This document shows positions 27,242 through 35,470 of a DNA stretch of 64,000 bases, in pieces. Source of the DNA: Methylocystis heyeri (GTDB taxonomy: Bacteria; Pseudomonadota; Alphaproteobacteria; Rhizobiales; Beijerinckiaceae). The stretch lies in NCBI RefSeq assembly GCF_004802635.2, contig NZ_CP046052.1, positions 3,804,501-3,868,500 on the forward strand, in the 5' to 3' direction. The position numbers were made by a program, and so were the translations under genes. Each line of letters begins with the position of its first letter. Position 1 is the first letter of the stretch. The notes under the pieces are model-generated. The model was not told the DNA's origin. It did no database searches and saw only the letters and a list, made by a program, of their open reading frames with translations.

Positions 27242-28926
27242 GGCTGTTCCATCAACTCCTCGGCCTTCAGACGCCGCAACTCCTCCTTGCGCCGGAATGG
27301 CGCGATCGGCGTCGGCCGGGCGAACCATATGAGAGCGGCCAGCGCCACGAATACGACGGCGCCGAAAAGGAAAACGTCGTTCAATCCCAATAGCGCAGAT
27401 TGCTCCTTCATGAGTTTCCCAAGCTGTTTGTTCATGGCGGCGGCGCTGACGCCGGCGTCCTGCAGTTTGCCCGTCAATTGGCCGAGAAGATCCAGCGAAG
27501 CGAAGCGTCGTCCTCCAAGATGGTCCGCGAGCTCGAGCTGATGGAAGGGCTGTCGGCGAAATTGAATCACGGCCATCAGCGAAATGCCGAAGGAGCCGGC
27601 GACCGTGCGCAGGAAGGCGAGCTCTTCCGCCGCCCTGATCAGCTGCGATCCCGAAAGCCCCTGCATCGCCAGCGCCGCCAGAGGCGCAAAAAAACACGCG
27701 ATGAAGAAGCCGTAAAACAGGAACGGCCAGAAGACCTGATCGAAAGAGGCGAGCTTGTCGAACAGGCCGAACCAGGTGAGGGTCACGGCGAGGCCGACGA
27801 AGCAGAAAAACGACACCAGCCGGACGTCGATCTTGCGGTTGAGTTCGTGCATGATCGACACGAAGGGCGCGGCGAGGATGATCATGCCGAGATAGACGAG
27901 GCCGGCGAGCGAGGACGAATAGCCGTTGAGCAACTGCAACTGCCCGATCTCGAGCGACAGCAGGCCCTGGATGACGAGAAAGCCGAACACCGAACAGGTC
28001 GTGGCGATGGCGTAGTTGCGATGGGCGAAGAGGCGCAAATCGAGCACGGGGCGGCGCTCGCTCAGCTCCCATATGACGAAGGAGGGCAGGGCGATCGCGA
28101 CGACGATCAGCGCGAACTGCAATATCGGCGACGCCAGCCAGTCGAAATCATTGCCCATGTTGAAGATGGTCTGGGTCCCATAGACGATCGCGACGAGGAG
28201 GATGCTTCCCGTAATGTCGAAACGCGAGATCTTGCGCGCGAAGCCGCGCCCGTAAAGCAGCGACGCGACGACGGCCGCAACCAGCAGCGACACGACGATG
28301 TTCGAGATGAACAGCATGCGCCAGCTCGCGAATTCGGCGTACCAGGTGGCGATGGCGACGCCTATGGTGAAAGGCGTCATGCTCATGACGCCCCAGAATC
28401 CGACCATGAGCGTGCGAAAGCGCTCTGGAACCTCGCCCAGCGCGAGTGCTTGTCCGATCGGAAGTATGACGCCGCCGACGAAGCCGAGCGCTATTCGCGC
28501 CGGCAGAAACAGCCACAGGGTTTCGCTGGAGGCGCACAAAAGAGAGGCGAAGGCGTAGAGAACGAAGGCGACGGCATAGGCGCGATAATCGCCGAAACGC
28601 GCGGAGAACCAGCGTGCGAAGGGAAGTCCGAGCGCGAGGCCGACCATATGGTCCGTCGTCGCCCAGGAGCCGAAACTCGGGGTGACGCCGCCGAGGCTTC
28701 CCGCAACATATGGGGCGACCGAGGTGTAGCCCGGCACATTGGAGAGCACGACGATATTGCCCAGAGCCAATACCGCGTTGAACAGCCAGAAACGCCATCC
28801 CTGCAGGGGCCTGTTGTCGACCGCCTGTATCGCCTTTGGTCGATCGGCGGCGGACAGCCGAGCCGTCGCCGCCTTGTCGGACGGCGTCGCATTTATGCTT
28901 TCACGCAGGATTTTTGAATTCTGCAT
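27238..28926 (-). CDS. MFS drug-efflux permease, DHA2 (EmrB/QacA) family
   Basis: The 562-residue protein has about 14 membrane segments, typical of DHA2 proton antiporters that expel drugs or other amphipathic compounds. Seen: FARWFSARFGDYRAYAVAFVLYAFASLLCA (motif A region) and PARIALGFVGGVILPIGQALALGEVPERFRTLMVG (motif C region). It is first in the operon with the channel and adaptor genes, as in emrAB-type tripartite pumps. There is no local regulator gene. Substrate unknown. CGGCGA-N6-TCGCCG about 75 bp upstream is a possible operator. Confidence 0.92.
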   Translation of the reverse strand: MQNSKILRESINATPSDKAATARLSAADRPKAIQAVDNRPLQGWRFWLFNAVLALGNIVVLSNVPGYTSVAPYVAGSLGGVTPSFGSWATTDHMVGLALGLPFARWFSARFGDYRAYAVAFVLYAFASLLCASSETLWLFLPARIALGFVGGVILPIGQALALGEVPERFRTLMVGFWGVMSMTPFTIGVAIATWYAEFASWRMLFISNIVVSLLVAAVVASLLYGRGFARKISRFDITGSILLVAIVYGTQTIFNMGNDFDWLASPILQFALIVVAIALPSFVIWELSERRPVLDLRLFAHRNYAIATTCSVFGFLVIQGLLSLEIGQLQLLNGYSSSLAGLVYLGMIILAAPFVSIMHELNRKIDVRLVSFFCFVGLAVTLTWFGLFDKLASFDQVFWPFLFYGFFIACFFAPLAALAMQGLSGSQLIRAAEELAFLRTVAGSFGISLMAVIQFRRQPFHQLELADHLGGRRFASLDLLGQLTGKLQDAGVSAAAMNKQLGKLMKEQSALLGLNDVFLFGAVVFVALAALIWFARPTPIAPFRRKEELRRLKAEELMEQP

Positions 28927-29054
28927 AGACTTCTACCGTGCTGTTTGCTGGTAGGAGTCATCAGCCCGTTCACTGCATCGAGGTTCGGGCGGTTATACGG
29001 CGAACTCCATCGCCGTTAAGAACTTAGACAGGACCGTCAGCATCTTGTCAATAG

Positions 29055-29085
29055 ATTCCGCCGCCTTTCCACAAGGCGGCGGAAT
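29055..29085 (-). terminator. Perfect 13-bp hairpin downstream of the TonB receptor
   Basis: ATTCCGCCGCCTT and AAGGCGGCGGAAT are perfect arms around a 5-nt loop, 67 bp beyond the receptor stop and in the spacer before the MFS gene. Likely a terminator for the receptor message; the T-run is weak. Confidence 0.6.
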
Positions 29086-29152
29086 ATGCAGCGCATTTGC
29101 GCAAAAGCGGACATGCGCTTGCGCATGAAGAGTTCGACCGTTCGACGCCGGC

Positions 29153-32100
29153 TCAATATCTGGCGGCCACGGCCTCGGGCGCGCTCCAATCGAAATGATA
29201 ATTGAGTCCCGCCCGCACGATCTGGCCGTTCACGCGCCCGTGGATATTGGTGACGGCGGCGCTCGATATAGCGCCGGAAGGAACCGCGACCGCCGTCAGC
29301 GGCGCCGGCGCGCCGAACGAGCCGAGATCGTAGCGGAGATATTCGGCCTTGGCGCTCCAGTTCGGCGTGAACATCCATTCGAACCCGCCGCCGACGGTCC
29401 AGCCGACCCGCATGTCGGAGAAATAGCTCGAGCCTCCCGAGACGTTTACGATCGCGGCGTCCGGCGCAGCGTTGAGAATTTCGCTCGCGGAACTCAGCGT
29501 GGCATGGCCATAGGCGAGACCGCCGGTGGCGTAGAACAGGCCGCTCGGCGTGACGAGATAGCCGAGCCGCGCGCGCGCCGTGCCCAGGAAATCGAGCCTC
29601 TGCGAAGCGGCGAGGCTTCCGAGCAGGAAATTGCCGGGGACGGCGATGCTCGGGGTTGCGCCGTTCGAACTCGTCGCGCCGCTGCCCCCCGCGACGCCCT
29701 GGATGTCGGTCTCCAGGCCCGCGACGACCCGCTTGGCCAATTGATAGTTGAAGCCGGCCTGTCCGCCGCCGACGAAGGCGGCGTTGCTCTCGCCGAAATT
29801 CCCGTTCCAGAGCAGGGCGAGCGCGGGATCGAAGCCCGGGCCGAGCGGATGGTTGGCGTAATTCATGGCGCTATTGCCGCCAAAGCCCACGCCGGCGTTG
29901 AGGCCGGCGTAGAATCCGGTCCATTGTGGGCGCGGTGCGGCGTCGGTTCTCGGCCCCTTGGTTACGCGGGCGGGCGCGTCCTCTTCGGCGTAGGCCAAAA
30001 AGTCGAGCGGGGATTTCATATTGGGAGCGCCGGGCCCGAACAGCGGATCGAAGGCGCCGGTCGACAGCGGACCGGAGAGGGTCGCGCGCAAGGCCAGCGG
30101 CTCCATCGGATGGAAGTGGCGGTCCATCTGGCCGATGGCGCAGACCGCGGCCGGAGCGACGCCGCCGAAGCAGGCGGCATAGAGCGGATCGCTCGGCAGC
30201 AGCGATCCATAGGCGTAGCTGATCTGGTCGGATTTGGAGTTCAGCACGTTGAAGGCGTCGAGCTGGAGCTTTAAGCCGTTGTCCCAGCGGTAGCCGCCGC
30301 GCAGATCGAGCCAGCCGGACGCCGGCGCCCGGAAATATCCGTCTTCGGTCAAGGGATAGGCGCCCTTGAACCTGAATTTCAGCGCGCCGAACCAGCCGGT
30401 TTGCTCGCCGAGCTCCACGGCGAGCTGGGCGATGATCGGCGGCCCTTCGGGAATGTAATTGCCGGGCGCATTGCCGAGATATGTGAAATAGCCGATCGCG
30501 TCGGGCGTGAGCAGCGAGGCGTAGGCGATCGACTGCGCCGTATCCCAGCCGCGATATCTGGCATGGCTCAGCGAGAGATCGGCGTCGATCCGCAGCCAGC
30601 TGGAATAGGTGTAGCGGTTGTTGAGTTCGATGCCGTAGCGCCGGCTCGGGCGGCCGAAAACGGTCGTGCCGGTGTCGCCCTCGAACACGCTCTCCGAGTC
30701 GAAATTCAGCCACCAGAAGCTGATGGTGGAGTCGAGCCCGTCGATGAATTTGGTGCGGGCGCCGATTTCGGCCCCGCGCGATTTGGTGAGGAGGGGCACC
30801 GTCGCCACCGGCGAGCCGTCGCTCGGGCTCAGAGTGGTGACCGTCCCGCGCGCGTCGTTGGAATGGAATCCCTCGCCGAAATTGAGGAAGACTTCCGTTT
30901 TTTCCCAGGGTCCGAGAACGACGCTGGCTTTCGGGCTGTCGACGACAGCCTGTTTGGAGCCTGAATTCCAGGGCCCGGTCCAGATCGGCAGGGCGCCGAT
31001 GGTCCAGAACGGCATATTGGTCGGCGCTGCGACCGGGTTCTGATAGTCGCCGACGCTGGCCGAAAAGAAATCGCCGCGCAGGCCGGCCACGGTCTTGAGC
31101 CAGGGAGTCCATTTGATCGTGGTGTCGGTCCAGAGGCCGACGTTCCCCTCGGCGACCTGATTGTTGGTCACCTGATCGTAGGGCACGGTCTGATAAGAGT
31201 CCTGTATGCCGACGCGGATGTTGTCGTAGCGCGACTGCAGGCCGATGCGGGTTTCGATCGGAAGCCCGTTTATCTCGTATTTCCAGCCGTGTTCGCCCTT
31301 GAGCCCCAATATGGTGCGGCGGTCGAACTGTCGGAACTGATCGCCGATGATCGGCTGCGTCAGGTAGTAGTCGAAATTATTGAAGAGGTTGAGCGTGGAG
31401 TGGATGGCGAAGGCCTCGATCCACGAATGGCTGTCCGCATTGGTCTCGGACCAGCGCCCGGAAAGGCTGAAGCGGGTGGTGTCGCCACGGTCGGTGGGGT
31501 CGATCACGCCATAGAGCGGAATGACGCCCTCGGTGACGGCGCGCTCCGGAATCTGGTTGGTGGCGTGCCAGCGGTTGGCGTAGGCCATGGCGTCGATGGA
31601 CAGGCCGTTCTCGGGCCCGCCCTGCGACCAGCGCATGACGCCGTTGATCTTGTGGGCCGCGTCCGGAATGACCCAGGGTCCGTTGGATATGCCGAGCTCG
31701 ATCGCCTGAAGCAGATTGCCGCCGCCGAGCTTGTCGTTGTTGATCGCGAGCAGCCGGCCGTAGTCGAAGCTTCCTCCGGTGGCGGAGAAATAGCCGTTCG
31801 GAACCTGGTCCTTGTAATAGATGTGCACGGCGCCCGCGGAGGAGAAATCGCCTTCGTCGGCGTAATAGGGTCCCTTCCTGGCCACGACATAGGAGAAAAG
31901 TTCCGGGATCAGGAAGTTGGCGTCCGCATATCCCTGTCCGTGGCCATGGGTCGGCATGTTGAGCGGCATGCCGTCGAGCGTGATCTCGAAGTCGGTGCCG
32001 TGATCGAGCTGGAACCCGCGAAGCTGATATTGATTGGCCTTGCCCTCGCCGCTGTGCTGCGTGACCATGAGGCCGGGCACAGCGGTCTCCAGCGCCTCGC

Positions 32101-32431
32101 CGGGCCTTGCGAAAGGAACCGCGTTGATCTCTTTGCCTGTCGTGAACAATTCGCTCGACGCCCGCTGCGTGGCGTTGAACCTTTCCTGGGCTTGCTCGAC
32201 GACGGACGAAGGCGGGGGCGCCGGCGCGGCCGCGGGCTCCGCTTCGACCTGCGCAGCGGGAGCTGGTTCGGCCCTCGCCGCCGGCTTGGCGGCGGGCGCG
32301 GGCCTGGGCTTGGCCGGATGGGGCTTGGAGCGGCCGATTTCGATCTGAGGCAAGGCTTCCTGGGCCATCGCCGAAGAGACGCTCAAGAGCAGGGCGACCG
32401 CCGAAACCCCTTTTGACCAACGGCTGCTCAT
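29153..32431 (-). CDS. TonB-dependent receptor fused to an Omp31-like second beta-barrel; probable nickel receptor
   Basis: The 1092-residue protein has a signal peptide (VALLLSVSSAMAQ), an Ala/Pro-rich spacer, a plug (about 85-210: ALETAVPGLMVTQHSG, YQLRGFQLDHGTDFEITLDGMPLNMPTHGHGQGYAD) and a 22-strand-type barrel ending near residue 815 (EPLALRATLSGPL). A linker then leads to a separate Omp25/Omp31-like barrel, about 837-1092 (WTGFYAGLNAGVGFGG, GGQAGFNYQLAKRVVAGLETD, NWSAKAEYLRYD, LNYHFDW). Both domains share one uninterrupted frame. The plug is His-rich near DGMPLNMPTHGHGQG. A near-consensus NikR box lies 17 bp before the start and nikR is directly upstream, so TonB-driven nickel uptake is the best guess; the substrate is not proven. 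Confidence 0.88.
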   Translation of the reverse strand: MSSRWSKGVSAVALLLSVSSAMAQEALPQIEIGRSKPHPAKPRPAPAAKPAARAEPAPAAQVEAEPAAAPAPPPSSVVEQAQERFNATQRASSELFTTGKEINAVPFARPGEALETAVPGLMVTQHSGEGKANQYQLRGFQLDHGTDFEITLDGMPLNMPTHGHGQGYADANFLIPELFSYVVARKGPYYADEGDFSSAGAVHIYYKDQVPNGYFSATGGSFDYGRLLAINNDKLGGGNLLQAIELGISNGPWVIPDAAHKINGVMRWSQGGPENGLSIDAMAYANRWHATNQIPERAVTEGVIPLYGVIDPTDRGDTTRFSLSGRWSETNADSHSWIEAFAIHSTLNLFNNFDYYLTQPIIGDQFRQFDRRTILGLKGEHGWKYEINGLPIETRIGLQSRYDNIRVGIQDSYQTVPYDQVTNNQVAEGNVGLWTDTTIKWTPWLKTVAGLRGDFFSASVGDYQNPVAAPTNMPFWTIGALPIWTGPWNSGSKQAVVDSPKASVVLGPWEKTEVFLNFGEGFHSNDARGTVTTLSPSDGSPVATVPLLTKSRGAEIGARTKFIDGLDSTISFWWLNFDSESVFEGDTGTTVFGRPSRRYGIELNNRYTYSSWLRIDADLSLSHARYRGWDTAQSIAYASLLTPDAIGYFTYLGNAPGNYIPEGPPIIAQLAVELGEQTGWFGALKFRFKGAYPLTEDGYFRAPASGWLDLRGGYRWDNGLKLQLDAFNVLNSKSDQISYAYGSLLPSDPLYAACFGGVAPAAVCAIGQMDRHFHPMEPLALRATLSGPLSTGAFDPLFGPGAPNMKSPLDFLAYAEEDAPARVTKGPRTDAAPRPQWTGFYAGLNAGVGFGGNSAMNYANHPLGPGFDPALALLWNGNFGESNAAFVGGGQAGFNYQLAKRVVAGLETDIQGVAGGSGATSSNGATPSIAVPGNFLLGSLAASQRLDFLGTARARLGYLVTPSGLFYATGGLAYGHATLSSASEILNAAPDAAIVNVSGGSSYFSDMRVGWTVGGGFEWMFTPNWSAKAEYLRYDLGSFGAPAPLTAVAVPSGAISSAAVTNIHGRVNGQIVRAGLNYHFDWSAPEAVAARY

Positions 32432-32447
32432 GACCTTTTCCGCCCCC

Positions 32448-32475
32448 GTATGTTTTTTTCTAACTTTCGTCTTAC
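32448..32475 (-). promoter_or_regulatory. Putative NikR operator
   Basis: GTATGT-N16-TCTTAC fits the Enterobacterial NikR palindrome GTATGA-N16-TCATAC at 10 of 12 positions with exact spacing. It lies 17-44 bp upstream of the TonB receptor ATG, and nikR is the next gene upstream. No equal site was found upstream of nikR or hupE. Confidence 0.65.
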
Positions 32476-32597
32476 TACGGCCTCCGCGTCAATTGGTTGA
32501 ACCCGAAATCGGGTGGGAAAATCCGCCTTTGTGTCATTTTTGTCACATCTTTTCCTGCGCCAGAGCAGGGCGGGCGCCGACCGGGCGGCAGGCCGAG

Positions 32598-33059
32598 CTA
32601 ATGCTCGTGCTCATGTTCATCGGCGTGATCATGGGCATGGCCGCCGCCGGGCCGCTCTGCGCTGGCAGGGATCACCACGAGCTGCCCATAGCGCACGCCC
32701 CTTTCGCCGGTGACATGCTGGGCGAAATGCTCCACCTCGGATTTTTGTCCCCGAAGCAGCGACACTTCGAGACAGCTCTCCTCGTCGATGTGGACATGCA
32801 GAGTAGCGATGCTGAGGTTGGTGTGGCTGTGGTGGTCGTCCATCAGACGCTTGGATAATTGCCGCGTCTCGTGGTCGTAGACATAGACCAGGGCCGCCAT
32901 GCAGCGTCTCGCGCGATCGTCGGTTTTCGGCTGCCGCAGCAATCCTGCGCGCACGAGATCGCGAACCGCTTCGGAGCGGTTCTGATGTCCGGAAGCCTCC
33001 ATATAGCGGTCGAGGCTCTCCATCAGCTCGTCGTCGATGGTCAGGGTAACGCGCTGCAC
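32598..33059 (-). CDS. nikR: Nickel-responsive regulator NikR
   Basis: The 153-residue product has a ribbon-helix-helix N-terminus (MQRVTLTIDDELMESLDRYMEASGHQNRSEAVRDLVRAGL) and an ACT-like metal domain. The nickel ligands are visible: HHSHTNLSIATLHVHIDEESC contains the His, His-x-His and Cys positions. The tail is His-rich (GGGHAHDHADEHEHEH), longer than in many NikRs, and may bind extra nickel. It opens with GTG at 33059 behind GAGGAG. With nickel bound it should repress the receptor gene downstream through the box at 32448-32475. Confidence 0.94.
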   Translation of the reverse strand: MQRVTLTIDDELMESLDRYMEASGHQNRSEAVRDLVRAGLLRQPKTDDRARRCMAALVYVYDHETRQLSKRLMDDHHSHTNLSIATLHVHIDEESCLEVSLLRGQKSEVEHFAQHVTGERGVRYGQLVVIPASAERPGGGHAHDHADEHEHEH

Positions 33060-33149
33060 CGGGACAACTCCTCAACTGGCGTTCCAGCGCGCTCATCCCT
33101 CGAACGAAGATCGTTCGGGCGGTGAGATATCGCGCGATAAAAAGCGTCG

Positions 33150-33198
33150 GAGCGCATTTCCTTCGCAAAAGCCGGTCGACTTTCGCCCGAATGCGCTC
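33150..33198. repeat. Dispersed palindrome between nikR and hupE
   Basis: GAGCGCATT (33150-33158) and AATGCGCTC (33190-33198) are perfect arms around 31 bp in the divergent spacer. It belongs to the same arm type as copies C and D. Confidence 0.55.
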
Positions 33199-33337
33199 TC
33201 AGCCGGGATTCGCCCTCTTTTCTAGCCGATCCGAAGGCGTCGCCGCAATCTCCGACGCGCCTGCCCGCCTTGTCGCGCGCCCTGGCTTGCGGCATTGTGC
33301 GCGCCAAAGCAACGTCAAGCTCCAGGGAAACGCCCTT

Positions 33338-34423
33338 ATGAATCCGCTGTGGACGAGATTGGCCGCCGTAGTTCTGCTTTCGCTGGGGCTTTTATTGCCC
33401 GCCGCCGCGCATACGCCGGATATTTCCACGGCGAAGCTCATAGCCAAGGACGGCGGCTGGACCGTCGAAGAGGGCTTTCTCGCCACCGATCTCGAGCGGA
33501 TGTTCTCCGAAACCATGAACGAGCGCCCGAGCGCCGATCTGTCTGCGCCGGGCGTGCTGGAGGAGGAAATCGGCAAATTCGTCCAGCGCAGGGTGGTGAT
33601 GAAGGACGCCGCGGGCCGCCCCTGCGCGGGCAAGGTCGAGCACGCCGGAGAAGACCCCACCAACCAGGACAGCGCGCTGGTGGTGTTGCGCTTCAGCTGC
33701 GTGGGCGAACTCACCGTCTATGACGCCGCCAAGCTTCTCGCCGCCCAGGGCCCAAGGGGCAAGCAGCTCGTGACCGTGACCGGCGGCTCCAATCCCGGCG
33801 AAATCATGATCGACGGCAAGAGCCCGCCGCTCGACCTGACCAAGCCGCTGCAGACCACCTGGCAATTGATGCAGAAATTCGGGGCCGCGGGGATCGAGCA
33901 TATCCTCACCGGCTATGACCACATCTGCTTTCTCGTCGCCGTGATCCTCTGGGCTTCGCGGGTCTGGCCGGTGGTCAAGATCGTGACCGCCTTCACCATC
34001 TCGCATTCGATCACGCTGTCGCTGGCGGCGCTCGACGTCGTGACCCTCCCGACCACGCTGACCGAATCCGCCATCGCCCTTTCGATCATCTATGTCGCGG
34101 TGGAGAATTTCTTTTCGCGCGACACCGACAAGCGTTGGCGCGACACATTCCTGTTCGGCTTCATCCATGGCTTCGGCTTTGCGAGCGGCCTCAAGGAGCT
34201 GAACGTCCAGCAGCAGACCATCGTGCCGGCGCTTGCGAGCTTCAATATCGGCGTCGAGCTCGGCCAGATCGCGATCGTATTGGCGCTGATGCCGGTTCTG
34301 TTGCTGATCGACCGCCAGACCGGCGGCAAGCGCAACGAGAAACTCGTCTATGGCGCCTCCGCCGTGATTGCGCTGCTCGGCGCCTATTGGCTGTTGCAGC
34401 GGATCGGGGTCATTCCGGCTTGA
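33338..34423 (+). CDS. HupE/UreJ-like membrane protein, probable nickel permease
   Basis: The 361-residue product has a signal-like N-terminus (VVLLSLGLLLPAAAHT), a periplasmic domain of about 150 residues, and about six C-terminal membrane helices. The membrane part has FGAAGIEHILTGYDHICFLVAVILW, TISHSITLSLA and FIHGFGFASGLKEL, with conserved His residues typical of HupE/UreJ type 2 proteins, which carry nickel or cobalt. Divergent from nikR and the TonB receptor, which supports a nickel role. ATG 33338 is chosen for the signal sequence; a longer upstream frame runs into the spacer palindrome. Confidence 0.85.
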   Translation: MNPLWTRLAAVVLLSLGLLLPAAAHTPDISTAKLIAKDGGWTVEEGFLATDLERMFSETMNERPSADLSAPGVLEEEIGKFVQRRVVMKDAAGRPCAGKVEHAGEDPTNQDSALVVLRFSCVGELTVYDAAKLLAAQGPRGKQLVTVTGGSNPGEIMIDGKSPPLDLTKPLQTTWQLMQKFGAAGIEHILTGYDHICFLVAVILWASRVWPVVKIVTAFTISHSITLSLAALDVVTLPTTLTESAIALSIIYVAVENFFSRDTDKRWRDTFLFGFIHGFGFASGLKELNVQQQTIVPALASFNIGVELGQIAIVLALMPVLLLIDRQTGGKRNEKLVYGASAVIALLGAYWLLQRIGVIPA

Positions 34424-34761
34424 GCGGCTCGAAAATCCTGTCGGGCGATCTTTTCGGCGACCTGCCGACGGTTCTGGCCGAGGAGGAAATCTTTCTCCTC
34501 GCCGATCGTCCGGGCGCTCGGATCGAGAAGATCGTCTCGACCGGCCAGGCCAGTCCGCCGGGTTTCTGGTACGATCAGCCCTTCGCCGAATGGGTGTTTC
34601 TGCTGCAGGGCTCGGCAGGACTGCTCATCGAAGGGGAGGGCGCTGCGAGAGAATTGCGCCCCGGCGCCTGGCTGGAAATCCCCGCCCATGTGCGTCATCG
34701 TGTAGAGTGGACAGATCCCGCTCGACCGACGCTTTGGCTGGCGATTCACTTGAAATCATAG
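34420..34761 (+). CDS. Small cupin-domain protein
   Basis: This 113-residue single-cupin protein has FAEWVFLLQGSAGLLIEGEGAARELRPGAWLEIPAHVRHRVEWTD, matching cupin motifs G(X)5-GXE-like and PAHVRHRVE with two candidate metal His residues. It opens with TTG at 34420 overlapping the HupE stop, so the two are probably translationally coupled. It is cytoplasmic (no signal). Role unknown; being coupled to HupE it may bind or sense metal, but that is inference. Confidence 0.75.
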   Translation: MSGSKILSGDLFGDLPTVLAEEEIFLLADRPGARIEKIVSTGQASPPGFWYDQPFAEWVFLLQGSAGLLIEGEGAARELRPGAWLEIPAHVRHRVEWTDPARPTLWLAIHLKS

Positions 34762-34773
34762 GGCAGGCAAGCG

Positions 34774-35238
34774 ATGCGCCCATTGTTTTCCTTCTCGCTG
34801 ATGTTCTGCTTGGCGATCTTCGCTCCATCCGTGCAGGCGCAGGACAGCGCCGCGTCGCAGCGCGAAATTCGCGAGGCGCTCGAAGGCTGGCGCGAAGCCT
34901 TCAACGCCCGCGACGCCGCCCATGTCTGCGATATCTTCGCCCCCGATGTGATCGCGACCTTCCAGGGACAACCCGAGCGCAATCACGACGCGCTTTGCGC
35001 GCTTCTGCGCCGCTCGCTGCAAAATCCCCGACGCACGCTGAGTTATGGGCTGGAGATAAAGGAAATCCTGGTCGCCGGAGATCTGGCGGCGGTGCGCCTG
35101 ATCTGGACGCTGAAAGCCGCGTCGAAAGGCGGCCGCGCGGTGCGTGAGAACAAAGAGCCGGGCCTGGATATTTTCCGCCGCGAGCCCGACGGCCGCTGGC
35201 GGATCATTCGTTTTCTCGCCTTTTCGGAGCGGGGCTAG
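34774..35238 (+). CDS. Exported NTF2/SnoaL-like (DUF4440-type) protein
   Basis: The 154-residue product has a signal peptide (MRPLFSFSLMFCLAIFAPSVQAQ) and an NTF2-like fold: ALEGWREAFNARDAAHVCDIFAPDVIATF, then GDLAAVRLIWTLK and DIFRREPDGRWRIIRFLAF. It is third gene after hupE and the cupin, 12 bp after the cupin stop, and probably in the same transcript. NTF2-like domains bind small molecules or act as enzymes; no catalytic site is evident. Function unknown. Confidence 0.75.
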   Translation: MRPLFSFSLMFCLAIFAPSVQAQDSAASQREIREALEGWREAFNARDAAHVCDIFAPDVIATFQGQPERNHDALCALLRRSLQNPRRTLSYGLEIKEILVAGDLAAVRLIWTLKAASKGGRAVRENKEPGLDIFRREPDGRWRIIRFLAFSERG

Positions 35239-35455
35239 AGCATTTTCCCAAAAAGTGCGAAGCGGTTTTGGAAATGAACACGCTCAATCAATGAGGTTTG
35301 GAGCGCGTTCGACTGCGTTTGAACCGAACGCGCTCTAGAATCTTTGTTTAATCGTGTTTTCTTCACGCGACCGGTATCCACTTCGCTCGAAAACACTCTA
35401 GCCCTTCATAATGCTGATGCGGAGCGCATTCCGATTTCTCGGAACGCGCTCCGCA
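35237..35455. repeat. Composite dispersed repeat, copy D
   Basis: Three modules follow each other after the NTF2-like gene: AGAGCATTTTCC with GTGCGAAGCGG (35237-35283); inverted arms GAGCGCGTTC (35301-35310) and GAACGCGCTC (35326-35335); then TTCTTCACGCGACCGG and ATCCACTTCGCTCGAAAAC (about 35360-35394). A last hairpin GGAGCGCATTCCGA / TCGGAACGCGCTCC (35421-35452, one mismatch) lies just before the next gene's stop and could terminate transcription from both sides. Confidence 0.7.
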
Positions 35456-35470
35456 GGGCGTCTTCTTGAC

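Noticed and set aside
24485-27541. Open frame of more than 1000 codons on the plus strand opposite the efflux genes
   Set aside because: It is antisense to two well-supported genes and its product is Arg/His/Asp-rich with no domain. Such mirror frames are common in GC-rich DNA.
29195-32416. Several long plus-strand frames opposite the TonB receptor
   Set aside because: They mirror the codon pattern of the receptor, and their products have no family features.
32531-32550. TGTGTCATTTTTGTCACA as a CRP/FNR site before the TonB receptor
   Set aside because: The half sites are 8 bp apart, not the 6 bp expected in CRP (TGTGA-N6-TCACA); the NikR box nearby is a better explanation of control.
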